Assembly (NCBI GenBank): GCA_024276455.1
Contig: JAJRXE010000345.1
Coordinates: 1 to 17,201 of the forward strand
Length of the DNA: 17,201 bases
Direction: 5' to 3'
From: Calditrichota bacterium
GTDB taxonomy: Bacteria > Calditrichota > Calditrichia > RBG-13-44-9
The notes beneath the pieces are model-generated. The model was not told the DNA's origin, searched no databases, and saw only the letters and a program-made list of their open reading frames with translations. Position 1 is the stretch's first letter. Each line of letters begins with the position of its first letter. Made by a program: the position numbers and the translations under genes. Positions 7,054 to 14,299 of this stretch are shown here, piece by piece.

Positions 7054-7085
7054 GGCTGTTACCGGGAGGAATCCCGGTAACAGCC
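7054..7085. repeat. Perfect 14-bp inverted repeat with 4-nt loop
   Basis: GGCTGTTACCGGGA (7054-7067) and TCCCGGTAACAGCC (7072-7085) are exact reverse complements around GGAA. It sits in the divergent gap between the M23 gene and mraZ, about 58 nt upstream of the proposed mraZ -35 and outside both genes' likely transcripts. No T-run follows on either strand, and no gene reads into it, so it is not an ordinary terminator. It may be a dimer-binding operator, or an isolated copy of a dispersed repeat. Confidence 0.85.
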
Positions 7086-7143
7086 GCTTGCTGGAAATTG
7101 CTTTGACCCAGATCAATTTTGAAGATTTTTCTAAAGAAATTAT

Positions 7144-7171
7144 TTGTTTTTCCGAAAAATTTTTTTATACT
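7144..7171 (+). promoter_or_regulatory. Probable promoter of mraZ and the dcw cluster
   Basis: TTGTTT (7144-7149), 16 nt spacer, TATACT (7166-7171), in a very A/T-rich stretch with long T and A runs. Transcription would begin near 7178, leaving a leader of about 55 nt before the mraZ ATG. It is the only good sigma-70-like pair in the gap. I looked for the TGGGN direct repeats to which MraZ binds in other bacteria and did not see them here. Confidence 0.45.
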
Positions 7172-7232
7172 ATAAGGGGCGCAAAATAGCGCATTTTCCA
7201 TTAAAGTTAATTGAAATCCACTTAGGTGCAGG

Positions 7233-7679
7233 ATGGAAGAATATTACGGGAGGTACACAAATACTCTGGACGCGAAAGGGCGGATTAATATGCCGGCCAA
7301 ATTTCGCGAAACCGCCGAGAAAGCTGGCAATGGGGAGCATATTTTCATCCTCACCCAGGGGACCGAGCGCTATGTAGCCATGTTTCCCTTGAGCGAATGG
7401 CGTCGGAAGATGCGCGAAATTGAACGCAAGGTGCCCGATGGAAAGCAGCGTCGAATTCTCACCCGCCGTTTGAATTATTTTGCCTCACATCAGAAAGTGG
7501 ATAAGCAGGGACGAATTAATATCCCTGCCCATTTGATTGAATATGCTGGACTGGACAAGGAGGTGGTGGTCATGGGAACTGGTAAGAAGATCGAAATCTG
7601 GAATCCCCGCACCCTGGAAGAGTATTTGAGATCCAATGAGGAGCAGTACCAGGGCATTTCCAACGTCCTGGATTTTTAA
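7233..7679 (+). CDS. mraZ: Transcriptional regulator MraZ
   Basis: MraZ is the ring-forming DNA-binding protein at the head of the dcw cluster, known to repress its own operon in E. coli. The 148-residue protein has two SpoVT-AbrB-like halves, each with the signature turn: DAKGRINMP (13-21) and DKQGRINIP (89-97). Length is normal. The start follows AGGTG (7224-7228) by 4 nt, and the N-terminus FxGxY-like EEYYGRYTNTLDAKGR fits the family. rsmH begins 27 nt after its stop. It is likely to regulate the promoter just upstream, though its usual target repeats are not recognisable. Confidence 0.95.
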   Translation: MEEYYGRYTNTLDAKGRINMPAKFRETAEKAGNGEHIFILTQGTERYVAMFPLSEWRRKMREIERKVPDGKQRRILTRRLNYFASHQKVDKQGRINIPAHLIEYAGLDKEVVVMGTGKKIEIWNPRTLEEYLRSNEEQYQGISNVLDF

Positions 7680-7706
7680 ATCACCGGGGGAGAAAAGGGG
7701 GAAGCC

Positions 7707-8657
7707 ATGGGCTCAGGGAAATTTTTCCATGAACCAGTTCTGTCCCGACCGGTGACCGACTTTTTGCTGCAATCTCCGAAAGGTATTTACCTGGATTGTA
7801 CGGTGGGTGGGGGAGGGCACGCGGAAGAAATTCTGAAACGTTTGAACGAAAACGGTTTTTTGATAGGAATAGATGCCGATGCGGATGCCCTGGCGTTTGC
7901 CCGGGAGCGTCTGCAGCGGTTTCCCAATGTGGCTTTACAACAGATCTTTTACGACCAGCTCGATGTGGTGCTGGTCCGTCTGGAAAAATATCCGGTGGAG
8001 GGTGTGTTGTTCGACCTGGGCATCTCTTCGTTTCAAGTGGATCGACAGGAGCGGGGATTCTCCTATTTAAAAGAGGGGCCTCTGGATATGCGTTTTCAGG
8101 CCGCGCAGCGACTCACCGCCAAAGAAGTGGTGAATGAGTACCGCGAAGAGGAGCTGGGTCGGATTTTGCGGGAATACGGTGAGGAACCGCACTGGCGGCG
8201 TCTGGCGCGGGCCATCGTGGAAGCCCGTCAGGTTCACCCGATTGAGACCACCGTCCAGTTGGCCGAGATTGTGCGTTCCCGGGTGCCGCAGCGTTTTCAG
8301 ATTAAAACCCTGGCGCGAGTGTTTCAGGCCATTCGCATTGAAGTGAACGATGAGTTAAACCGTTTGCGGCGCGCGCTGGAGAAGGCGTTCCGGGCCCTGC
8401 GAAAGGGAGGGCGGCTGGTGGTCATTTCCTACCACTCGCTGGAAGACCGCATTGTGAAGGATTTTTTCCGCTACAAAGCCAGCGCTTGTGTGTGTCCGCC
8501 AGAGTGGCCCCAGTGCCGCTGCGACAAAGTCTCGGAAGTGAAAATATTGACCCGCCAACCGCTGGTGCCCACCCCGGAAGAAGTACAAGCGAACCCCCGG
8601 GCACGCAGCGCCCGCCTGCGGGTGGCAGAGAAAATTGTACCATTCGAGGGAATTTAA
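7707..8657 (+). CDS. rsmH: 16S rRNA (cytosine-1402 N4) methyltransferase RsmH
   Basis: RsmH (formerly MraW) methylates N4 of C1402 in the decoding centre of 16S rRNA using SAM, and is the usual second gene of dcw clusters. The 316-residue protein is full length: substrate-facing HEPVL (8-12), SAM motif I YLDCTVGGGGHAEEIL (28-43), GIDADADAL after it, LFDLGISSFQVD, the long helical insert domain (about 115-215), TLARVFQAIRIEVNDEL, and SYHSLEDRIVKDFF. The Cys-rich segment CVCPPEWPQCRC replaces the similar short insertion of other members. A GGGG-rich ribosome site precedes the ATG. Its stop codon abuts the ftsL ATG with no gap. Confidence 0.96.
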   Translation: MGSGKFFHEPVLSRPVTDFLLQSPKGIYLDCTVGGGGHAEEILKRLNENGFLIGIDADADALAFARERLQRFPNVALQQIFYDQLDVVLVRLEKYPVEGVLFDLGISSFQVDRQERGFSYLKEGPLDMRFQAAQRLTAKEVVNEYREEELGRILREYGEEPHWRRLARAIVEARQVHPIETTVQLAEIVRSRVPQRFQIKTLARVFQAIRIEVNDELNRLRRALEKAFRALRKGGRLVVISYHSLEDRIVKDFFRYKASACVCPPEWPQCRCDKVSEVKILTRQPLVPTPEEVQANPRARSARLRVAEKIVPFEGI

Positions 8658-9038
8658 ATGGCTGCTCGACGCCGAAAAAAGACCGCCGTGTACCAGTTGA
8701 AGCTTAAAGTGCAGCAGACCGCCGGCCATTTTTTATGGAGCCTGGTTGTCTTTCTGGGAATTTTGCTGCTAACCGGCGGTTTTATTTTATTCCAATGGAA
8801 GGATGTGACCATTCGGACCTATTTGCGAGAAATCGACCTGTTGAATCTGGAAATCAACAAGTTGTACAGCGTGAACAGTGAATTGCGCGCCCGCCGCAAT
8901 GAATTGATTAAACGGGTGCCAGAAGTGGCGCAACAAAAACTGGGAATGATTTTCCCGGGCGAAGTGGTGCCCAAATTGGAAGTAGATTCGAAAAAATTGG
9001 CGTATTATGAGAAAAAAGACCACCAGGTACAGAAATAA
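8658..9038 (+). CDS. ftsL: FtsL-like cell division protein
   Basis: A 126-residue bitopic protein: basic cytoplasmic tail (MAARRRKK), one membrane segment (about 25-46), then a periplasmic coiled coil (about 52-86, rich in L, E and R) and a short C-terminal tail. Sequence conservation in FtsL is low, so the call rests on size, topology and position between rsmH and ftsI; the stretch VAQQKLGMIFP resembles the conserved EexArekLGM end of FtsL/DivIC coiled coils. In the divisome FtsL pairs with a second coiled-coil protein and activates FtsW-FtsI. It starts directly after the rsmH stop and its last 32 nt overlap ftsI. Confidence 0.85.
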   Translation: MAARRRKKTAVYQLKLKVQQTAGHFLWSLVVFLGILLLTGGFILFQWKDVTIRTYLREIDLLNLEINKLYSVNSELRARRNELIKRVPEVAQQKLGMIFPGEVVPKLEVDSKKLAYYEKKDHQVQK

Positions 9039-11139
9039 TCCCCGCGCCCGGAACCGGGAGAACCGGCAGTTTGTTCTGCGGTTAAGTCTGGTGACCATAA
9101 TTCTGGCCGTGCTGTTTGTGGCCGTCATGGCGAAATTGGTAATTCTCCAGGTGGTCGATCATGCTTATTACGCGGCCAAAGCCCGAAAAGCGGTGGACAG
9201 TCGGCGGGAAGTACCGGCCCGCCGGGGGACCATCTTCGATCGGCGCGGGCGGGTGATTGCCGAGGACGTGTTGTATTACGACGTGGCTCTGGACGGCACG
9301 GTTCTGCAAGAGAAAGAAAAAACCATTCGCAAACTGTCCCGCCTCCTGGGCGTTTCCGAGCAAACCATTAAGCGACGGTTGCGGAAAAACCCCCGTTTCG
9401 CCAAGGTTAAATGGCAGGTGACGGTGGAGGTGGCGGAACAGATTCGCCGCTGGGAAAATCCGGGAGTGATTCTGGAACGACGGTTCAACCGGGCCTACCC
9501 CTTTAATGAAAACGGCGCTCAGGTCATTGGTTTCTGCAATGTGGATAATCAGCCAATGGGCGGGATTGAGTTGCAGTACAACCAGTACCTGCAGGGAAAA
9601 CCGGGTTGGAAAATGTATTTACGGAACGCCCGGGGCGAACAGTTGCCCAATCCCGATGTGCCGGGTGAGGAGCCCATCGATGGGTTCGATGTGGTGCTGA
9701 CCCTGGACATGGAGTTTCAAACCATTCTGGAGGACGAGCTGAAAAGCGGGGCGGAAAAATACCGGGCGAAAGAAGCGGAAGCCATTTTGCTGGATCCCCA
9801 CACGGGGGAAGTGCTGGCCATGGCCAACTATCCCCAGTTCGATCCTAATCACTACCGTCGTTACCCGCTTTCGGTCATGCGCAATCGGGCAATCTCCGAC
9901 CTGTTTGAGCCGGGCTCGACTTTCAAGCTGGTACTGTTAACGGCGGCGCTGGAGAATTTGCATCTGGATCTGGATCGGGACATTGTGTTTTGCGAAAATG
10001 GTAAGTATCGCCTGTTGGGACGCACGGTGTGGGATCACAAACCGTATGGTTGGCTGACCTTTCGCAAGGTGATTGAAAATTCCAGCAACATCGGTTGCAT
10101 GAAGATTGCCGATCGTTTACAGCGGGAAGTTCTCTACCGCTACGCTCGCAATTTTGGATTCGGAATGATTACTGGCATCGACTTGCCGGGGGAATCTCCT
10201 GGAAAACTGCACCCCTTGAAGCGATTCTCCCGGATTTCACACTATTTTTTGAGCATCGGGTATGAGGTGGGGACCACCCCTTTACAATTAATCAACGCCT
10301 ACGCCGCCGTGGCGAACGGAGGGAAACTGCTGCGACCGTTTGTTTTGAAAGAAGTGTTGGGTAGCCAGCGGGAGCCGTTGTACGCCAATCAACCGGAAGT
10401 GATTCGGCAGGTGATTTCCCGGGAAACCGCCCGGCTGGTAACCCAGACTCTGACCGGGGTGGTGAATCACGGTACCGGACGCTTTGCTGCGCTGCCGGCT
10501 CTGACCATTGCCGGAAAAACCGGTACGGCCCAGGTGTACGATCCGGAGAAAAAAGATTACGACAACCGGCGTCATGTGGCTTCTTTCGTGGGATTTTTTC
10601 CGGCGGAAGCACCGCAGTACGTGTTGCTGGTGGTGGTGAAGGAACCCCGGGGAGAATATTACGGAGGCCGGGTGGCGGCGCCCATATTTAAAAACATTGC
10701 CCGTCGGCTCATTAGCCTGGAATCGGTTCCGCTGGAGAATTTTGTCCGGGACGAGGAGGAAACCACAGGGGAGACGGTAGCGGAAGACTTCCCGGAATTG
10801 GAGAACTTCCCTCTGGAACTGGCGCGGCAGATTCTGCGTAATCGGGGCATCGAGATGGAATTAGTGGGTGAGGGAAACCGGGTGCGTTCCCAAAAAATTG
10901 TTCGGGAAGATGATAAAGTGGTCAAAGTTTGTTTATATTTGGAGGAAGAAAAGGAGTCGACGGCAAAAGTAATGCCGCGGCTGAAAGGATTGTCCTTGAA
11001 AGAAGCGTTGTCGGTACTGGCTCAGTACCGGCTCTCGCCGACGGTGGAAGGGTACGGGGTGGTGGTTCGGCAGGTACCGCGGGCGGGAGTGCGGATTAAA
11101 GCGCATCAACCGGTAAAACTGGTGTGTAAACCGTCATGA
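9007..11139 (+). CDS. ftsI: Septal peptidoglycan transpeptidase FtsI (PBP) with PASTA tail
   Basis: A class B penicillin-binding protein of 710 residues that cross-links septal peptidoglycan with FtsW as partner. Layout: basic N-tail, one membrane anchor (about 22-48), pedestal domain with RRGTIFDRRGRVIAED (72-87), then the transpeptidase with catalytic S304 in STFK (304-307), SSN (359-361) and KTGTA (504-508), all intact. After about residue 570 there is an acidic linker, a possible degenerate PASTA-like segment (about 595-646) and a clearer PASTA domain (about 653-709, MPRLKGLSLKEALSVL... QVPRAGVRI). PASTA tails are best known in Gram-positive PBPs but also occur in some diderm FtsI proteins. 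The ATG lies inside ftsL (32-nt overlap); no other in-frame start precedes the membrane anchor. The stop overlaps murE by 4 nt. Confidence 0.95.
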   Translation: MRKKTTRYRNNPRARNRENRQFVLRLSLVTIILAVLFVAVMAKLVILQVVDHAYYAAKARKAVDSRREVPARRGTIFDRRGRVIAEDVLYYDVALDGTVLQEKEKTIRKLSRLLGVSEQTIKRRLRKNPRFAKVKWQVTVEVAEQIRRWENPGVILERRFNRAYPFNENGAQVIGFCNVDNQPMGGIELQYNQYLQGKPGWKMYLRNARGEQLPNPDVPGEEPIDGFDVVLTLDMEFQTILEDELKSGAEKYRAKEAEAILLDPHTGEVLAMANYPQFDPNHYRRYPLSVMRNRAISDLFEPGSTFKLVLLTAALENLHLDLDRDIVFCENGKYRLLGRTVWDHKPYGWLTFRKVIENSSNIGCMKIADRLQREVLYRYARNFGFGMITGIDLPGESPGKLHPLKRFSRISHYFLSIGYEVGTTPLQLINAYAAVANGGKLLRPFVLKEVLGSQREPLYANQPEVIRQVISRETARLVTQTLTGVVNHGTGRFAALPALTIAGKTGTAQVYDPEKKDYDNRRHVASFVGFFPAEAPQYVLLVVVKEPRGEYYGGRVAAPIFKNIARRLISLESVPLENFVRDEEETTGETVAEDFPELENFPLELARQILRNRGIEMELVGEGNRVRSQKIVREDDKVVKVCLYLEEEKESTAKVMPRLKGLSLKEALSVLAQYRLSPTVEGYGVVVRQVPRAGVRIKAHQPVKLVCKPS

Positions 11140-12608
11140 TGGCATTGAAGAAAATTCTGGAAGCGGTGGAAGCAGAACAGGTGGTGGGCACCATCGACCG
11201 CTTCATTCGCGATTTGCAATACGATTCCCGCCGGGTTGAGGAAGGCGATGCGTTTATTGCCGTGCCGGGATTCCAGACGGATGGGCACCAGTTTGTCTCC
11301 CAGGCTTACCAGCGTGGCGCCCGGGTCTTTTTTGTGGAGAAGGACGTCCGCTTGCCGGAGGATGCCACCATTGTGCAGGTTAGCGATATTCGCCGGAAAA
11401 TGGCGGACATCAGTCAGGCGTTCTTCAATTTCCCGCAACGGCAGCTCAAATTCATCGGAATTACCGGGACCAACGGAAAAACCACCACCGCCTATTTAAT
11501 CCATTCCATTCTAAAGCAAGCGCAGTGGAAACCCGGACTGCTTACCACGGTAGAATATTTCGATGGAAAAGAATGGCAACCGGCCACCCGCACCACTCCC
11601 GAGTCGCTGGATCTTTACCGTCTCTTTAGTCGAATGGTGCGGCACGGTTTGAAAAGTGTGGTCATGGAGGTCTCGTCCCATGCCCTGGAATTGCACCGGG
11701 TGCGGGGCATTCCCTTTTTAGCGGGCGTGTTTACCAATCTGGGACACGACCATCTGGATTTTCACGGGAACATGGAGAATTACTTCCGGTCCAAACGCAA
11801 GCTCTTCGAGCGCTTCGAGGAGAATCAAAAAGCGGTAATTAACCTGGACGATCCCTATGGTCGGCGCATTCCGGAAGCGACCGGCGGCGAGGTGTTCGGC
11901 TATTCTTTCTCTGCGCCGAAAGCGACGGTGCGTCATCTGGCGCACCGCACGGTGAAGAACGGCATGGTGGTGCAGCTGGAGACGCCGCTGGGCAAATTGG
12001 AAGTGGAAACCGGATTGCTGGGAGATTTCAACATTTACAATATCTTAGCCGCGGTCACAACAGCCATTAGTCTGGGTTTGAACGAAAATTACATTCTGGA
12101 AGGCATTCGGGCGGTGCGGCGCATTCCGGGGCGTTGCGAACAGTACGTAACCGCCCGGGGACTGCGCATTTTTGTGGACTACGCCCACACTCCCGGCGCG
12201 CTGCGCAACATCTTGAAGGCGGTGTGGGAGACCCAGCCGCAGAATTTGATTGTGGTGTTTGGCGCCGGGGGCGATCGCGACCGCGAAAAACGTCCCCTGA
12301 TGGGCAAAGCAGCAGAAGATTTTGCCGACCGGATTATTTTAACAAACGATAATCCCCGGTCGGAAAATCCGCGGGATATCCTGGAGCAGATTCAAAAAGG
12401 GATTTACGACCAGAGCAAGGTGACGGTAATTCCCGACCGGCGGGAAGCCATTCGCACGGCGCTGCAGATGGCGGGACGGCACGATGCAGTAGTGGTGGCC
12501 GGGAAAGGGCACGAAACCTACCAGGAAATTGCCGGAAAATTCCACCACTTCGACGATCACGAAGTGATTGAGGAATTTTTAAAAGAAAAAGGTTGGGAAA
12601 TCGTGTAA
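11136..12608 (+). CDS. murE: UDP-MurNAc-tripeptide synthetase MurE (meso-DAP type)
   Basis: MurE adds the third stem residue to UDP-MurNAc-L-Ala-D-Glu in the cytoplasm. The 490-residue protein has the three Mur-ligase domains: UDP-binding (about 1-100), ATPase with P-loop GTNGKTTT (111-118), the EVSSHAL and GHDHLDFHG segments and K220 where the carbamylated lysine is expected, and the C-terminal domain with DYAHTPGALRN (348-358). DNPRSE (405-410) is the motif that selects meso-diaminopimelate, so the cell wall should be of DAP type; L-lysine enzymes differ there. The start overlaps the ftsI stop as ATGA; a second ATG follows directly. The gap to murF is exceptional in this cluster (290 nt) and holds a repeat element. 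Confidence 0.96.
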   Translation: MMALKKILEAVEAEQVVGTIDRFIRDLQYDSRRVEEGDAFIAVPGFQTDGHQFVSQAYQRGARVFFVEKDVRLPEDATIVQVSDIRRKMADISQAFFNFPQRQLKFIGITGTNGKTTTAYLIHSILKQAQWKPGLLTTVEYFDGKEWQPATRTTPESLDLYRLFSRMVRHGLKSVVMEVSSHALELHRVRGIPFLAGVFTNLGHDHLDFHGNMENYFRSKRKLFERFEENQKAVINLDDPYGRRIPEATGGEVFGYSFSAPKATVRHLAHRTVKNGMVVQLETPLGKLEVETGLLGDFNIYNILAAVTTAISLGLNENYILEGIRAVRRIPGRCEQYVTARGLRIFVDYAHTPGALRNILKAVWETQPQNLIVVFGAGGDRDREKRPLMGKAAEDFADRIILTNDNPRSENPRDILEQIQKGIYDQSKVTVIPDRREAIRTALQMAGRHDAVVVAGKGHETYQEIAGKFHHFDDHEVIEEFLKEKGWEIV

Positions 12609-12634
12609 CGGGAGTCTCCGACTTGCTTAGAAAA

Positions 12635-12874
12635 TTAACCACAGAGGACACAAGGCAGGCGCCGAGGTCGCGGAGAATCGAGGAAAATGTTGATCAGGAA
12701 GAACAGAAAATTGCGCAGTTTTCAGAAAGGTTTGGGAAAGTTAACTGCTAAGACATTAAGATTTTATTTAGTTTGGAATTTTAATTTTGGAATTTATTTG
12801 GGATTTGAAAATTGTAATTTGGAATTTTAATCACTTTGTGTTCTTGGCGCTTTCTTAGCGCTCTGTGCGGTTAA
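12635..12874. repeat. 240-bp MITE-like element with TTAACC...GGTTAA ends
   Basis: The left end TTAACC+ACAGAG (12635-12646) is mirrored by CTCTGT+GC+GGTTAA (12861-12874). Further in, both arms carry the same kinds of roughly 9-nt purine-rich units in slightly different order: ACACAAG and GCGCCGAG on the left (12648-12666), GCGCCAAG and ACACAAAG on the right strand (12835-12850 region). Inside are GCTAAGACATTAAGA (12747-12761) and an AT-rich core with TTTGGAATTTTAAT twice (12772-12785 and 12818-12831) plus variants between them. The right arm alone can fold (GGCGCT/AGCGCT at 12846-12862). There is no transposase and no convincing gene. The element starts 27 nt after the murE stop and ends 24 nt before murF, so it fills the whole gap. 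I recall similar ACAGAG-type repeats from unrelated bacterial genomes, but cannot verify this here. Confidence 0.65.
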
Positions 12875-12898
12875 ATAAGAGGAAAATAAAGTAAACGT

Positions 12899-14299
12899 AT
12901 GAAACCCCTGGTCTTACATGAATTTTTGTCGGTCGCCGAAACGGTGCGGGAATGGCAACTTCCGGACGGTGAGCTTCGGGTGAAAGGGATGTCCATTGAT
13001 TCCCGGACCATTCAGCCGGGCGAGCTGTTTATTGCCCTGCGCGGTGAACGCTTCGACGGGCACCGTTTCGTGGGGGCTGCCCGACAGGCCGGTGCCGTTG
13101 CGGCGGTGGTGGCAAAAGACCAGGCAGCAGAATTTCGTGAAAAGAATATTCCGCTGGTGATTGCCGAAAATACCCTGGATTTCCTGCAGGAATTCGCCGG
13201 CTGGTACCGTCGACAGTTCCGGATTCCCGTTCTGGCGCTGACCGGTTCGGCCGGTAAAACCACCACCAAAGAGATGCTGGTGGCGGTCTTAGGAAAAAAA
13301 TTCAACGTCCATGCCACGGCGGGAAACCAGAATAATCAGATCGGGGTGCCGCTGACCCTGCTGGGCATTGAAGAAGAGACCGAGGTGGTGGTGGCGGAAT
13401 TAGGCACCAACCATCCCGGCGAAATCGCCCGCTTAACCGCCATTGTGCAGCCGGACCGGGCGCTGATTACCAACATTGGTAGCGGGCACATCGGATTTTT
13501 CGGTTCCCGGGAAGCCATCTACCAGGAGAAAATTGCGCTTTTTGAGGGAGTACAACCCGGTGGGCTCATTTACTTGAACACGGATGACGATTTCCTGCGG
13601 CGTTATTACCGCCAGGATGTTACGATTCGCCGGGTAGGAAGCGGTAAAGATGCCGATTTTCGCGGGAAGATTGTTGAAACAGATCGGATGGGACGGATTG
13701 CCTTTACGGTGAACGATAGTGAGCCCCTGCGAGTGGGGATTCCCGGCAAGCACCAGTTCCTGAATGCTCTTTTGACGACCGCGGTAGCGCTGGATTTAGA
13801 AGTGCCGCTGGAGACAATTCGCCAGGCTCTGAAAACCCTGCAACCCCCCGACAAACGCATGGAGTTGTTGCAGCAGGATGGAATTGTGTTTATTAACGAC
13901 AGCTACAACGCTTCCCCGGAAGCAATGCGGGCCGCCATTGAGTTTTTACTGGATTTTCCGGTCAACGGCAACGGTCGCAAAATCCTGGTGCTGGGAGACA
14001 TGCTGGAATTGGGGGGGCAGAGCGAAACCATCCACCGCGAAATTGGCCGATTCCTGCGGGAGAAAGCGGTCGATTACGTGTTCCTGTACGGGGAGTTTTC
14101 TCGCCTCATTCTGGAAGAACTGGAAGCTTTGCCGCGCTGGAAGGGACGGGTGGCCTGGTTCGAGTCTCATCAGGAAATTGCCCGCCGTTTGCAAACCCTG
14201 TTGCAACCCGGCGATGTGGTTTGCCTGAAAGGAGCGCGAGGGATGGCAATGGAGAAAGTGCTGGAACATCTTAACCTCGGGGGTGCCCATGCTGTCTGA
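12899..14299 (+). CDS. murF: UDP-MurNAc-tripeptide:D-Ala-D-Ala ligase MurF
   Basis: MurF adds the D-Ala-D-Ala dipeptide to complete the cytoplasmic pentapeptide precursor. The 466-residue protein shows an N-terminal domain with GMSIDSRTIQPGELFIALRG (30-49), the P-loop GSAGKTTTKEM (116-126), GNQNNQIGVPLTLL, ELGTNHPGEI, and in the C-terminal domain NDSYNASPEAM (about 333-343) followed by VLGDMLELG, all classic MurF sequence. Length is normal. It lacks the tight spacing of its neighbours at the 5' side: the repeat element ends 24 nt before the ATG, and only a weak AAAG lies at a suitable distance, with AGAGG (12878-12882) too far. Its last 11 nt overlap mraY. Confidence 0.96.
   Translation: MKPLVLHEFLSVAETVREWQLPDGELRVKGMSIDSRTIQPGELFIALRGERFDGHRFVGAARQAGAVAAVVAKDQAAEFREKNIPLVIAENTLDFLQEFAGWYRRQFRIPVLALTGSAGKTTTKEMLVAVLGKKFNVHATAGNQNNQIGVPLTLLGIEEETEVVVAELGTNHPGEIARLTAIVQPDRALITNIGSGHIGFFGSREAIYQEKIALFEGVQPGGLIYLNTDDDFLRRYYRQDVTIRRVGSGKDADFRGKIVETDRMGRIAFTVNDSEPLRVGIPGKHQFLNALLTTAVALDLEVPLETIRQALKTLQPPDKRMELLQQDGIVFINDSYNASPEAMRAAIEFLLDFPVNGNGRKILVLGDMLELGGQSETIHREIGRFLREKAVDYVFLYGEFSRLILEELEALPRWKGRVAWFESHQEIARRLQTLLQPGDVVCLKGARGMAMEKVLEHLNLGGAHAV

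Noticed and set aside
7054..7085. Reading the 14-bp hairpin as an intrinsic terminator.
   Set aside because: No T-run follows on either strand and both flanking genes are transcribed away from it.
7086..7232. MraZ-binding TGGGN direct repeats upstream of mraZ.
   Set aside because: I looked for at least three evenly spaced TGGG-type boxes on either strand and found none; isolated CCA/TGG triplets are not enough.
12687..12830. A 47-codon ORF inside the murE-murF element, with GAGG 3 nt before its ATG.
   Set aside because: Most of its C-terminal half is a translation of the TTTGGAATTTTAAT-type repeats (aromatic and Asn-rich), which is what such repeats give by chance; no domain or hydrophobic pattern supports a real product.
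12609..12898. Possible tRNA or small RNA gene in the murE-murF gap.
   Set aside because: No cloverleaf, TTCGA-type loop or CCA end; the inverted ends and core repeats explain the sequence better.
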